Origin: CAWUFC02 sp963921335
GTDB lineage: Bacteria > Pseudomonadota > Gammaproteobacteria > Pseudomonadales > Halieaceae
DNA length: 64,000 nt
Assembly (NCBI GenBank): GCA_963921335.3
Contig: CAWUFC020000001.1
Span: forward strand, 930,001 to 994,000
Direction of reading: 5' to 3'
A program made the position numbers and the translations under genes. The notes beneath the pieces are model-generated. The model was not told the DNA's origin. It saw nothing but the letters and a program-made list of their open reading frames with translations, and did no database searches. This document shows, piece after piece, positions 7,691 to 16,214 of this stretch (positions are counted from its first letter, which is position 1; each line of letters opens with the position of its first letter).

Positions 7691-8695
7691 TTAGCGGTTG
7701 TCCCGGGCTTCGCGCGGTGTCATGCCGGTCCACTTGATGTAGGCGCGGCGAAAATTGGAGACATCATTAAAACCCACCATGTAGGCAATGCTGGCCAGGG
7801 GCAGAACTGTGGTCTTGAGGTAATGGGTGGCGTGCTCGGTACGCACATCGTCCAGCAGCTGCTGGAACGAGATGCCTTCTTTGGCCAGCTTGCGCCGATA
7901 GGTGCGTGGGCTCATGTTAAGCATCTCTGCCAGCTGCGGCATTTGCGGGTAATGCCCTTCCAGTTTTCTGAGTAGCTGCGTGGTGCGATCGCTCAGCGTG
8001 CCCTGATCCTCCAGGTCGGCCAATAGTCGCTGGCACTCCTGTTCGTACAGGGCGAGCAGGGCAGGGTTGGAGGAGGGCAGTTCTGCATCCAGCCATTCAT
8101 CGCTGAGGGAGATGCTGCCCTGGCGCGCGCCAAAATACAGCTCGTCACCGAAGATGGCGGAGTATTCTTCAACGTAGTCTGGCTCCGCGTAAGGCATCTC
8201 TACCCGGAACTGAAGGCGCGGGTTGTTCACCAGCAGCTTGATGTTCTGGTCGAGGGCGGCAAACAGTAGCTCGTAGGTGAACTCTGTGCGCAACTCGCTG
8301 CGATCAGATTCCGGAATCAGCCAGCAGCGGCCGTCTCGTTGCACATAATGCAGCTCCAACCCCGGGGCCAGGATGCGGTAGTACTTGAGAAAGAAATTCA
8401 GCACCTGCTCGAGGTTCTCGCAGGTCATAAAAGCCTGCCCGACCGTGGCGTGGGCGCTCAGGTTAAGCCGTGCGCCCAGGTGCAGGCCCAGGGCCTGGTC
8501 GCGGGTGAGCCGATAGGCGTTCTCAATAATGAGGGCAAAGTCGTCTTCGTTGACGCGCGCGCCAATGCTCGCCAGTGAGGCCTCATTGAGGGTAGTGCCG
8601 GCCAATACCTCTGCGGCTGGCACGCCGCGTTGGCGTGCCAGGTCCAGCAGAATCACCACGTACTGGGCGGGCGTTGTTGGATTGTTTATGGCCAT
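7691..8695 (-). CDS. AraC family transcriptional regulator
   Basis: 334 aa, of the subfamily with an N-terminal ligand-binding domain of about 200 residues (arabinose-binding-domain type; members sense fatty acids, amino acids or quorum signals) and a C-terminal AraC DNA-binding domain. The second helix-turn-helix signature is clear near the C-terminus (ASIAYMVGFNDVSNFRRAY). It is divergent from the diiron gene at 8782, and its start codon overlaps tandem repeats at 8692-8712, suggesting autoregulation. The ribosome site is weak. Probable targets are the patatin gene and the diiron gene. Confidence 0.88.
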   Translation of the reverse strand: MAINNPTTPAQYVVILLDLARQRGVPAAEVLAGTTLNEASLASIGARVNEDDFALIIENAYRLTRDQALGLHLGARLNLSAHATVGQAFMTCENLEQVLNFFLKYYRILAPGLELHYVQRDGRCWLIPESDRSELRTEFTYELLFAALDQNIKLLVNNPRLQFRVEMPYAEPDYVEEYSAIFGDELYFGARQGSISLSDEWLDAELPSSNPALLALYEQECQRLLADLEDQGTLSDRTTQLLRKLEGHYPQMPQLAEMLNMSPRTYRRKLAKEGISFQQLLDDVRTEHATHYLKTTVLPLASIAYMVGFNDVSNFRRAYIKWTGMTPREARDNR

Positions 8696-8712
8696 ATTTG
8701 ACCATATTTTGA
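8692..8712. promoter_or_regulatory. Tandem direct repeat, candidate AraC operator
   Basis: CCATATTTGA (8692-8701) is followed at once by CCATATTTTGA (8702-8712). Tandem same-direction half-sites are how many AraC proteins bind. The repeat overlaps the araC-like start codon and lies about 70 bp upstream of the diiron gene, so it could serve both directions. Confidence 0.4.
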
Positions 8713-8781
8713 CAATAAGTCACCTTGAGAGCAAGCCACAGCACGGCGATAGTGGCAGCGTACAAAAAAGAGGCACAAGCC

Positions 8782-9972
8782 ATGAAACTGAAGTACCTGG
8801 AAGAAACCCCCCGCAAAATTCAAAGTTTTGCCGGCTCCAAACGCCGCGCCGGTACCGTGGACGACATCGATGATCTGCTCACATCCGAGCACGTCGACCA
8901 GGTGGCGGAGATATTCCAAACGCCGCTGACCGGTTCCTTTAACTGGGACTACACCCTGCAGGACAATCGCATTAAGAAGCTGTATGAGTTGGGCAAGCAG
9001 CTGAACTGGAACGTGGAACTGGACATCGACTGGAGCCCGGAATGGCCCGAAGAAGATTTCGAGCAGGCGGCCGACCTGATGAACCTGGCTGACTATCCGC
9101 CCTACATGGCGCTGTCAGAAGACAAGAAGCGCGAGTTCTGGTTGCACCAGAATGCCTGGAGCCTGAGCCAGTTTTTGCATGGTGAGCAGGGTGCTTTGCT
9201 GGTGGCCTCGCAGCTGACCAGCTGTGCCCCTACCTTCAATGCCAAGCTCTACGCCGCCTCGCAAACCTTCGACGAGGCGCGCCACGTTGAGGTCTTCAAC
9301 AAGTACATCCAGACTCGCATTGGTTTGATGTACCCGATTAATACCAGCCTAAAGAGCATTCTCGACAAGATTCTCACCGACCCGCGCTGGGACCTGAAGT
9401 TCATCGGTATGCAGATCATTATCGAAGGGCTGGCCCTGTCGGCGTTTAACACCACCCGTGAGACCACGCCCGATCCGGTGCTGAAAGAGATGGTGTACCT
9501 GATCACCCGTGACGAGGCGCGCCACGTTACCTTTGGTGTGAATTACCTGGAGGAATACATTCAGACTCTCACCGAAGAAGAGAAAAATGAGCGTGCCCAG
9601 TTTGCCTACGAGGCCTGCGTGGTCAGCCGTGAGCGCCTGGTTGCAACCGATGTGTTTGCCCACTTTGGCTGGGACGTGGAAGAGGCACGCGAGCGGGTGA
9701 TGGAAGGTTTTGTGATGAGCATCTTCCGCGACTTGTTGTTCCAGCGGGTGCTGCCTAACCTCAAGCGCATTGGTTTGCTGACCGACGAGATTCGTCCCAA
9801 GTTTGAAGCCATGGGTATTCTGGACTACGAGAACCTGCCCAACGATGGCGACATCAACTGGGCGGCGATGGAGCGTCCGCTGGATACGTCAGAAGGGATC
9901 AGCTACGAACAGCAGGCCCTGAAGGAGCATCTGGATAAGACCATTCATGCCAAGATGGCAGAAGCGTCCTGA
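8782..9972 (+). CDS. Ferritin-like diiron oxygenase/oxidase
   Basis: 396 aa from the ATG at 8782, supported by AAAGAGG 8 nt upstream; an in-frame ATG 19 codons earlier has no such site. All six diiron ligands of a ribonucleotide reductase R2-like four-helix bundle can be placed: E135 (HGEQG), E165 and H168 (DEARH), E215 (IIEGL), E245 and H248 (DEARH). The second pair of E-x-x-H motifs is textbook. The substrate is unknown; related proteins are N-oxygenases, fatty-acid oxidases or decarbonylases. The neighbours (patatin, AraC, aldehyde dehydrogenase) suggest lipid chemistry, but this is inference. A strong terminator follows. Confidence 0.82.
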   Translation: MKLKYLEETPRKIQSFAGSKRRAGTVDDIDDLLTSEHVDQVAEIFQTPLTGSFNWDYTLQDNRIKKLYELGKQLNWNVELDIDWSPEWPEEDFEQAADLMNLADYPPYMALSEDKKREFWLHQNAWSLSQFLHGEQGALLVASQLTSCAPTFNAKLYAASQTFDEARHVEVFNKYIQTRIGLMYPINTSLKSILDKILTDPRWDLKFIGMQIIIEGLALSAFNTTRETTPDPVLKEMVYLITRDEARHVTFGVNYLEEYIQTLTEEEKNERAQFAYEACVVSRERLVATDVFAHFGWDVEEARERVMEGFVMSIFRDLLFQRVLPNLKRIGLLTDEIRPKFEAMGILDYENLPNDGDINWAAMERPLDTSEGISYEQQALKEHLDKTIHAKMAEAS

Positions 9973-9990
9973 TACCTCAGCCTTAACGAG

Positions 9991-10017
9991 AAAGGGCGGC
10001 CATGGCCGCCCTTTTTT
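9991..10017 (+). terminator. Rho-independent terminator after the diiron gene
   Basis: AAAGGGCGGCCATGGCCGCCC is a fully self-complementary stem followed by six T residues. On the opposite strand it ends in only three T, so it may weakly terminate the convergent aldehyde dehydrogenase too. Confidence 0.88.
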
Positions 10018-10034
10018 GTGTCTGGGTAACCGCC

Positions 10035-11576
10035 TTAGGACAGCCAGCGACCGATCGCGGTTTTCACCCACAGAAAGTTCATGAACTTCTTCATGCCCTC
10101 GCCACCGTCATCGGTGTTGGGGTAGGCGGTCATCAGTTTGCCGCCGCGCTTGTCGATCACTACCGGGTATTCGTGGCAGTAACCTTTCAGGCCTTTCTCG
10201 CCGTTCACCTGGCCGACACCGGAGTTCTTCTTGCCGCCGAAGGGCGCGGCGGGGATGCCATAGCTGACCGCCATGTCATTCACCGAGCAGGAGCCAGTAT
10301 CGATCTGAAGGGCCAGGTTAAAGCCTTTCTCCTTATCCTGGGTCCACACATTGCCGTTAAGGCCAAACTCTGAGTCATTGGCCAGGCGAATGGCTTCCGC
10401 CTCGTCGCGTACTTTTTGAATGCAGAGGATTGGGCCGAAGGTTTCTTCCACCATGATCTGCATGTCGTTGTTCACATCCGTCATCACTGTGGGGCGGTAG
10501 TACAGGCCTTTCTGGTCTGTGTTGCGTTCACCGCCCATGTGCACAGTGGCGCCTTTGGTTTTGGCATCGTCGACATGGCGCTCGATGATGTCCATCTGGC
10601 GATCCCAGAATACGGCGCCCACGTCCTCGGCCCAGCCGTGTTCCGGGCCCTGTTTGACGACTTTGCCTTTCTCCAGCACTTTGGCGAGAAACTCGTCGTA
10701 CACCGCCTCCACCACGTAAATGCGCTCGGTGCCACAGCAGTAATGACCGGTATTCATGCAGGAGCCTACCCAGGCACCGTCGGCGGCGCGATCGAGATCA
10801 GCATCGGCACAAACAACCATGGCGTCGTTACCGCCCAGTTCCAGGGTGCAGGGGATCAGTTGGCGGCCGCAGGCTTCAGCTACTTTACGGCCTGTAGCCA
10901 CCGAGCCGGTGAAAGACACTTTATCCACGCCACCTTCCACAATGGCAGCGCCAGTTTCACCATCGCCCAGCATCACCTGCAGCAAACCGTCCGGCAGGCC
11001 TGCCTCACGGAAGATGTCTTCGGCCAGTTTGGCGGAAAAGGGAGTGACTTCTGAACCTTTGGCCACGACCGCGTTGCCGGCCATCAAGGCCTGGGCAGCC
11101 TGGTTCATCACCAGCACGAAAGGCCCGTTCCAGGGAGTGATCAGACCCACCACGCCCAGCGGCTTGTAGGTAATACGCAGTTCTTTGGCAAAACCGAGCA
11201 CACCGTGCACTTTGCGCTTGTGGGGCTTGAGAAACTTGGGCGCATTCTTGGCGTAGTAGCACAGTGAGTCTGCAACCGAGTAGACCTCCATGCTCATTGC
11301 ATCTGCATGGGATTTGCCTGTTTCGCTAACTACTAGGTCGACGATCTCATCGGCTTTTTCCACCACGAGCTTCAGAGCCCTGTCCAGCACCTTGGCACGC
11401 TCTTTAATATCCAATGCTGCCCAGGCGGGCTGCGCGGCGCGGGCTTTAGCGATGGCTGCGGCGACATCTTCTTTGTTGGCACACACCAGTTCACCGGCAG
11501 GTTCCAGGGTGACCGGGCTGCGCAGTTGGAGGTGGCGACGGGAATCGTTGGATTCAATAGGCTCGTAGATCGACAT
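10035..11576 (-). CDS. Aldehyde dehydrogenase family protein
   Basis: 513 aa NAD(P)-dependent aldehyde dehydrogenase. Seen are the cofactor-binding VGLITPWNGPF, the SFTGSVATGR glycine motif, the catalytic Glu in LELGGND and the catalytic Cys in GHYCCGTER, where the usual GQ-x-C is altered to HYC-C so that two adjacent Cys occur. The C-terminal part keeps FGPIL and PFGGKKNSG. It oxidises an aldehyde to an acid; the substrate is unknown. GGGAG lies upstream of the ATG. An inverted repeat at 11622 upstream may be its operator. Confidence 0.88.
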   Translation of the reverse strand: MSIYEPIESNDSRRHLQLRSPVTLEPAGELVCANKEDVAAAIAKARAAQPAWAALDIKERAKVLDRALKLVVEKADEIVDLVVSETGKSHADAMSMEVYSVADSLCYYAKNAPKFLKPHKRKVHGVLGFAKELRITYKPLGVVGLITPWNGPFVLVMNQAAQALMAGNAVVAKGSEVTPFSAKLAEDIFREAGLPDGLLQVMLGDGETGAAIVEGGVDKVSFTGSVATGRKVAEACGRQLIPCTLELGGNDAMVVCADADLDRAADGAWVGSCMNTGHYCCGTERIYVVEAVYDEFLAKVLEKGKVVKQGPEHGWAEDVGAVFWDRQMDIIERHVDDAKTKGATVHMGGERNTDQKGLYYRPTVMTDVNNDMQIMVEETFGPILCIQKVRDEAEAIRLANDSEFGLNGNVWTQDKEKGFNLALQIDTGSCSVNDMAVSYGIPAAPFGGKKNSGVGQVNGEKGLKGYCHEYPVVIDKRGGKLMTAYPNTDDGGEGMKKFMNFLWVKTAIGRWLS

Positions 11577-11621
11577 GGGCTGCTCCCAATGGCTCTATAT
11601 GTTCATAAAGTGAGCGAGTAA

Positions 11622-11637
11622 ACTAATGCTCGTTAGT
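11622..11637. promoter_or_regulatory. Inverted repeat, candidate TetR-type operator
   Basis: ACTAA-TGCTCG-TTAGT is a perfect 5-6-5 inverted repeat 46 bp upstream of the aldehyde dehydrogenase start, in the 147-bp divergent gap before the membrane protein at 11724. Its size and base pattern resemble operators of TetR regulators of acyl-CoA or aldehyde metabolism. The binding regulator is unknown; the nearest TetR gene in the window is at 55346. Confidence 0.4.
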
Positions 11638-11723
11638 CTCGCTGTCAATGGCGTCTGCGGCCGCCAAGCGTGACAATAAGCTACAAGACGGCAGTCTCTA
11701 ACCATAACAACAGGGGAATACCA

Positions 11724-12092
11724 ATGGGTTTAGTTGTGCAGCTGCTGGGACTATGCATTGTGGGCATTGTGGTAGTGATGGTGATTCGACCGGCCCTGGT
11801 GCGCGATCTGGTACCCAGCCTGACTCAGGGCATACGCCTGTATATAGTGGCCACACTGCGTCTACTGGCCGGGTGTGTGATGATTGCCGCTGCCCATGAT
11901 GCACGTCATCCACTGGCGATGGAAATCATAGGCTGGATCGCGGTGACTGCGGGTTTGTTGATGGTGGTGATTCCGCCGAAAGTCATGGCGCGCATTGGCG
12001 CCCTGACCGAACAGCTCACTGACGGCCTGGTTCGCTTGCTGTCACCGGTTGCACTGGCCTTTGGCGGCTACCTGATTTACGCCTTCCTATAA
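11724..12092 (+). CDS. Small hypothetical membrane protein
   Basis: 122 aa from the ATG at 11724 with AGGGGA just upstream; the reading frame is open 18 codons further but without a ribosome site. About four hydrophobic helices: residues 1-20, 35-55 (LYIVATLRLLAGCVMIAAA), 62-80 and 105-122. No recognised motif and no known function. It lies 17 bp before the ZIP transporter on the same strand, so it may share its transcript. Confidence 0.7.
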   Translation: MGLVVQLLGLCIVGIVVVMVIRPALVRDLVPSLTQGIRLYIVATLRLLAGCVMIAAAHDARHPLAMEIIGWIAVTAGLLMVVIPPKVMARIGALTEQLTDGLVRLLSPVALAFGGYLIYAFL

Positions 12093-12109
12093 GGCATAAT
12101 GCGCGCCCT

Positions 12110-12976
12110 ATGCCCACTGAACCACTTCTCATTTTAGGCGGCTACTCGCTCGCCATCGTCATTGCCTCCATGCTGGGAGGCTGGCTGCCGAATCTGGTGC
12201 GGATGACCCATACCCGCACCCAGGTGGCGATGAGCTTTGTGGCCGGGCTGATGTTGGGCGTGGCGCTGCTACACCTGTTGCCCCATGCTGTGTCTCATAT
12301 TGGCAGCCTCGACGCGCTTCAGCTGGTGGTTTACTGGTGTATGGCCGGGCTGGTCCTGATGCTGCTCCTTCTGCGCCTGTTTCATTTTCACCAGCACGAT
12401 TTTAGTGACGAAGAAGACGACCATCACCACCACGGTCACGACCATGGCCCTACCCAGAGTAATGGTTCCCTGAGTTGGGTGGGTATTTTGATTGGGTTGG
12501 GAGTGCACACCCTGGTTGACGGTATCGCCCTGGGCGCGAGTATCAAGGCCGAGTGGCTGGCCGGGGGTGGCGGCTGGGTCGGCCTTGGCGTTTTCCTGGC
12601 GATTCTGTTGCACAAACCTCTGGATGCCCTGTCCATCACCACCATGATGAAAACCTCCGGCATGGGAGCCAGTGCACGCAATACCACCAATTTTGCCTTT
12701 GCCCTGTTGTGCCCATTGGGTGCACTGCTATTTATCTGGGGAGTGGGTCAGTTGGGCGCCGAGCGCGACCTGATCATTGGCTGTGCGTTGGCCTTTTCGG
12801 CGGGGGTGTTCCTTTGTATCTCACTGTCCGACCTGCTGCCGGAAGTACACTTTCACTCCCATGACAAAGCCAAGCTGACCCTGTCGTTTCTGCTGGGCAT
12901 CGCACTGGCGTTCTTATTGGGTTATGTTGAACCCGACTCCGCGCATGCCATTGGCGCTCTGCACTCACATGGCTGA
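12110..12976 (+). CDS. ZIP family metal transporter
   Basis: 288 aa with eight predicted helices. A His-rich cytoplasmic loop (DDHHHHGHDHG near residue 110) lies between helices 3 and 4, as in ZIP zinc/iron importers. HTLVDGIALGAS and the second conserved helix ILLHKPLDALS carry the His/Asp pairs that form the transport site. It imports Zn2+ or another divalent metal across the inner membrane. Fur is encoded in the window but I see no obvious Fur or Zur box here. The 3' end overlaps the next gene. Confidence 0.9.
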   Translation: MPTEPLLILGGYSLAIVIASMLGGWLPNLVRMTHTRTQVAMSFVAGLMLGVALLHLLPHAVSHIGSLDALQLVVYWCMAGLVLMLLLLRLFHFHQHDFSDEEDDHHHHGHDHGPTQSNGSLSWVGILIGLGVHTLVDGIALGASIKAEWLAGGGGWVGLGVFLAILLHKPLDALSITTMMKTSGMGASARNTTNFAFALLCPLGALLFIWGVGQLGAERDLIIGCALAFSAGVFLCISLSDLLPEVHFHSHDKAKLTLSFLLGIALAFLLGYVEPDSAHAIGALHSHG

Positions 12977-13442
12977 TATGACTGAACCGACTCGACCGAA
13001 ACGCATCATTTACCCGCCCATCTGGTTAGTGATTGGCCTGGTTACGATTTTTGTATTGGATGAATTCCTGCCGCTGGCCCGGTTCACCGGCCCGTTTGGC
13101 TGGTACCTGGGCGGCTTCGCCATTCTGGTGGGTTTAGTCATGCTGGTGCATGCGGGCGGTAGCTTTCAGGCGGCTGAAACCGACCTGGTGCCCTTTAAGA
13201 ATGTCACCAGCCTGGTGACCACCGGTGTGTACCGGGTGACGCGGAATCCCATGTACCTGGGCATGGCCCTGGTGCTTCTGGGCACGGCCATCACAGTGGG
13301 TGCATTCAGCGCCCTGTTTGTGCCGCCGGTGTTTATGGTGATTATCGAGTTCCGCTTTATTCGTCCCGAAGAGCAAATGCTGCGCGAACTGTTTGGTGAA
13401 GCGTTCGAGGCCTACTGCAGCAACGTCCGCCGCTGGCTTTAA
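12969..13442 (+). CDS. Isoprenylcysteine carboxyl methyltransferase-like membrane protein
   Basis: 157 aa from the ATG at 12969, which overlaps the ZIP stop by 8 nt; another ATG at 12978 is equally possible. Four hydrophobic segments. The C-terminal half has the ICMT/PEMT pattern: GVYRVTRNPMYLGMAL, then IRPEEQMLRELFG, then a final YCSNVRRW. Bacterial members are presumed SAM-dependent methyltransferases of small molecules or lipids; the substrate is unknown. A type-A palindrome begins 9 bp after its stop. Confidence 0.82.
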   Translation: MADMTEPTRPKRIIYPPIWLVIGLVTIFVLDEFLPLARFTGPFGWYLGGFAILVGLVMLVHAGGSFQAAETDLVPFKNVTSLVTTGVYRVTRNPMYLGMALVLLGTAITVGAFSALFVPPVFMVIIEFRFIRPEEQMLRELFGEAFEAYCSNVRRWL

Positions 13443-13451
13443 ATGGTCAAT

Positions 13452-13491
13452 GGGGTCAGAGTACTTTGAAATTTCAAAGTACTCTGACCCC
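13452..13491. repeat. Palindromic repeat, type A copy 2
   Basis: Perfect 40-bp palindrome: GGGGTCAGAGTACTTTGAAA followed by its exact complement, axis 13471/13472. It fills the gap between two convergent genes (ICMT-like and GDPD). No T-tract. The core is identical to the copy at 39722-39771. Confidence 0.95.
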
Positions 13492-13497
13492 AATTGT

Positions 13498-14220
13498 TTA
13501 GCGTTTTAGCTGGGCGACCAGGGGCATGGCCATACTGGGGTAGTCTGTGATCACGCTGTCCACACCCAGTTTGTATAACTTCGTAATAACTGAAGCGTCA
13601 TTCACCGTCCAGGTGCTGACATGCATGCCGCGCTTGTGGGCCTGTTCTATCAGGGGTTGCTTCAGGATCTTCCAGTGGGCGATGAGGTGGCTTGCCCCCA
13701 ATGCATCCAGCTTTCGCAACGGTGAGCGACTCTCAGTAATCAGGCCCACGCTCTGTTTGGGTAGTGCCTCACTCACCATCTGCAGTAGTGACGGTTCGAA
13801 AGAGGTGACGGTGCAATCCCTGCGCGGTTTACCCAGCCACTGAATCACGGCCCCTGCCAAATCCCGGTTATAGCCTTTGCTGCCCGCCTTCAGCTCCAGC
13901 TGCCAGTGTTTTACTTGGGGTAGGCGGCGATAAAGCGTGTTCCAGCGGGGTATGCCGGTATCGCGCTTGCCAGGCCATGGCGTACCGTCGTGGTTTGCGT
14001 GGAGCCTCCAGAGTTCGTCGGCACTGCGTGAGCCAACCTTGCCGCGCACTCCTGTGGTGCGTTGTAGTGATTCATCATGAATCACCACCAGCTCACCGTC
14101 GGCGGACAGTCGTAGGTCGATCTCAAAGTGGCGAACACCACGCCCCGCTGCATGCTGGCAGCCTGTGATGGTGTTCTCTGGTGCTTCGCCTCTCGCGCCT
14201 CTGTGGCCGTACACAATCAT
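13498..14220 (-). CDS. Glycerophosphodiester phosphodiesterase
   Basis: 240 aa from the ATG at 14220, where the domain begins; an upstream extension in frame overlaps the divergent gene. GDPD catalytic residues are present: H6 and R7 in YGHRGA, E33 and D35 in EIDLRLSADG, and H48 in VVIHDE; a late Lys/Glu motif QLELKAG is also there. It hydrolyses glycerophosphodiesters to glycerol-3-phosphate and an alcohol. No signal peptide, so cytoplasmic, as for UgpQ. Confidence 0.9.
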   Translation of the reverse strand: MIVYGHRGARGEAPENTITGCQHAAGRGVRHFEIDLRLSADGELVVIHDESLQRTTGVRGKVGSRSADELWRLHANHDGTPWPGKRDTGIPRWNTLYRRLPQVKHWQLELKAGSKGYNRDLAGAVIQWLGKPRRDCTVTSFEPSLLQMVSEALPKQSVGLITESRSPLRKLDALGASHLIAHWKILKQPLIEQAHKRGMHVSTWTVNDASVITKLYKLGVDSVITDYPSMAMPLVAQLKR

Positions 14221-14244
14221 AGTGTCCGAGTTTACACTGAGACC

Positions 14245-15657
14245 ATGACGAAAACCTGTTTTGACCTGCAAGCCATGGGCGGCATCCACGATGTGGATGG
14301 GGACGACTACTGGAGTGCTGCTGAGCTCAGGGCGGGCATTGCCAGTCGACGCCGTTGGTTGCAGCAATCTGGCGTGGGCCCGGGCGAGAGGGTGTTGATT
14401 GCTCATGGCGGCACGGCGGGGTTTTTTGTCGACCTTCTGGCCAGTTGGTCGCTGAGTGCCTGCGCGGCGTGCATCAACACCTCGGTCACGGCCTCAGAAC
14501 TGGACAATGTGCGGGCCTTCACCGATCCAAAAATCGTATTGGATACGGCGCCGTCAAAAACTGACGCCATCGATGAATGGCATGTGATCGAGGTGCCCAC
14601 GGATGACCCGGCTCTGATTCTGTTCACCTCGGGAACGACCGGCGACCCCAAGGGTGTGGTGCACAGCTTCGGCTCGATTGCTGCGAGGCTGCGGCACAAT
14701 TGCTTGCATATTCCTTTCGAAACCCTGCTCAACACGCTCTGTGTGTTACCCACCCATTTTGGCCACGGCCTGATCGGCAATTGCCTGACGCCCTTGTTTG
14801 CCGGTGGCGAGCTGATTCTGGCACCGGGTGGCGGGGTGCAGCGTGCGGCCGGTCTTGCCGCTTTGCTGGACAAGCACCAGGTGCGGTTTATGAGTTCAGT
14901 GCCATCTTTCTGGAAGATGGTATTGAAACTCTCCCCGCCGCCTGAGTCAGGCAGTTTGCGCCAGGTGAGTGTCGGTTCGGCCCCGGTCAGCGCTGATCTG
15001 ATTGCAGAGATCAGCGCCTGGGCGGGTACCCCTGACGTGCGCAACATGTACGGCATCACCGAAACAGCCAACTGGGCGGCGGGCAGTAGCGCCATGGAAC
15101 GCGATCCTGAAGATGGACTGGTAGGTACGATGTGGGGGGGTGATGCGGCGGTGCTGGATGCTGGCGAGATTAAAAGTGTAGGCGCGGGAGAAATTTTGCT
15201 TCAGCCTGCCTCGCTCATGACTGAGTACTATCGACGGCCGGACCTGACTGAAGCTGTGATGCATCGTGGTTGGTATCGTACCGGTGACCTTGGCACCATA
15301 GATGCCGCAGGCTTGATTCGAATCACCGGTCGACTGAAGAACGAGATTAATCGCGCCGGCATGAAGGTCTCTCCTGAAGAAATCGACATGCTGTTGGAGC
15401 GTCACAATCAGGTGCTGGAAGCTTGCGCATTTGGATTACCCGATGAGATCGCCGGTGAGCTCGTCGCGGTGGCCGTTCAGTTGGAGCCTGGTGCTGCCGC
15501 TACCGATAAGGAGCTTAGGGAGTTTTGTTTGCAATACATCAGGCGAGAATGCGTGCCCGAGCGCTGGTTTTTTCTTGAGGAAATTCCCAAGACTGATCGC
15601 GGCAAGCTAAACCGTGACAGGGTTAGAACGGCCTGCCTGGCTGGTACTGAATTATGA
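14245..15657 (+). CDS. AMP-dependent synthetase/ligase (adenylate-forming enzyme)
   Basis: 470 aa from the ATG at 14245. Core motifs of the ANL superfamily are intact: phosphate-binding FTSGTTGDPKG (127-137), NMYGITET, YRTGDLG, the hinge-region ITGRLKNEINRAGMKVSPEE, and the catalytic C-terminal Lys in PKTDRGKLNRD (Lys454). It activates a carboxylic acid as acyl-AMP and passes it to CoA or, more likely here, to the phosphopantetheine arm of the carrier protein two genes downstream. It is 30-80 aa shorter than typical acyl-CoA synthetases, nearer to stand-alone adenylation enzymes. It overlaps the GNAT gene by ATGA. Confidence 0.85.
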   Translation: MTKTCFDLQAMGGIHDVDGDDYWSAAELRAGIASRRRWLQQSGVGPGERVLIAHGGTAGFFVDLLASWSLSACAACINTSVTASELDNVRAFTDPKIVLDTAPSKTDAIDEWHVIEVPTDDPALILFTSGTTGDPKGVVHSFGSIAARLRHNCLHIPFETLLNTLCVLPTHFGHGLIGNCLTPLFAGGELILAPGGGVQRAAGLAALLDKHQVRFMSSVPSFWKMVLKLSPPPESGSLRQVSVGSAPVSADLIAEISAWAGTPDVRNMYGITETANWAAGSSAMERDPEDGLVGTMWGGDAAVLDAGEIKSVGAGEILLQPASLMTEYYRRPDLTEAVMHRGWYRTGDLGTIDAAGLIRITGRLKNEINRAGMKVSPEEIDMLLERHNQVLEACAFGLPDEIAGELVAVAVQLEPGAAATDKELREFCLQYIRRECVPERWFFLEEIPKTDRGKLNRDRVRTACLAGTEL

Positions 15658-16214
15658 CCGTTTGGACACCCGGACAGCCCGTGCAAATGGAAACCGAGCG
15701 CTTCACGCTGCGCTCGCTCACCCAGGATGATGCCACAGATACTTACATCAGTTGGTGGAATGACGCCGATGTACAGGAAGGCCTGGGGGCCAAACCCCGA
15801 GGCTGGGGTGTGCAGCAGGCGCGTCGCCATATCAGTCGCTTTAGCAATGCGCGCAGTTTTCATCTGGGTATCTTTTGTCGCGATGATCAACTGCTGATCG
15901 GCTTTATTGCGGTGTTTGTTGAGCTTCCGGGCGTGGTTAAAACCAACACGGTGATTGGCAACAAGGATTTTTGGGGTCAGCGAGTGGTACTGGAAGTGCG
16001 CGACCGGGTCATTCAGTTTGCCTTTGACCAGCTCGGCGCCAGTAAGGTGGTAGGGCAGGTCGATGGCCGCAATTTTTCATCCATCTACAACTACAAGGCC
16101 CAGGGTTTCAAAACCGAAGGTGTACTGCGCCAGCAGCTGCCCAACCCGGATGGGACACGCCACGACCAGGTGCTGTTTGGCCTCTTGAAATCGGAGTGGC
16201 AGCCCGATGAGTGA
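15654..16214 (+). CDS. GNAT family N-acetyltransferase (RimJ/RimL-like)
   Basis: 186 aa. The GNAT fold begins METERFTLRSLTQDD (residues 10-24). A FGQ/W-type acceptor segment (DFWGQRVVLEVRDRVIQFAFD) is followed by SIYNYKAQGFKTEGVLRQ, typical of the RimJ/RimL and PseH-like branch. It transfers an acyl group from CoA to an amine. Its start overlaps the ligase stop by 4 nt and its end overlaps the carrier-protein gene by 8 nt, so the three are translated together. I infer it may use an acyl thioester on the carrier protein, or acetylate an amine made from it. Confidence 0.82.
   Translation: MTVWTPGQPVQMETERFTLRSLTQDDATDTYISWWNDADVQEGLGAKPRGWGVQQARRHISRFSNARSFHLGIFCRDDQLLIGFIAVFVELPGVVKTNTVIGNKDFWGQRVVLEVRDRVIQFAFDQLGASKVVGQVDGRNFSSIYNYKAQGFKTEGVLRQQLPNPDGTRHDQVLFGLLKSEWQPDE

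Noticed and set aside
10416..11054. 212-aa open frame opposite the aldehyde dehydrogenase
   Set aside because: Shadow frame in a codon-biased gene; composition is His/Ala-rich without domain features.
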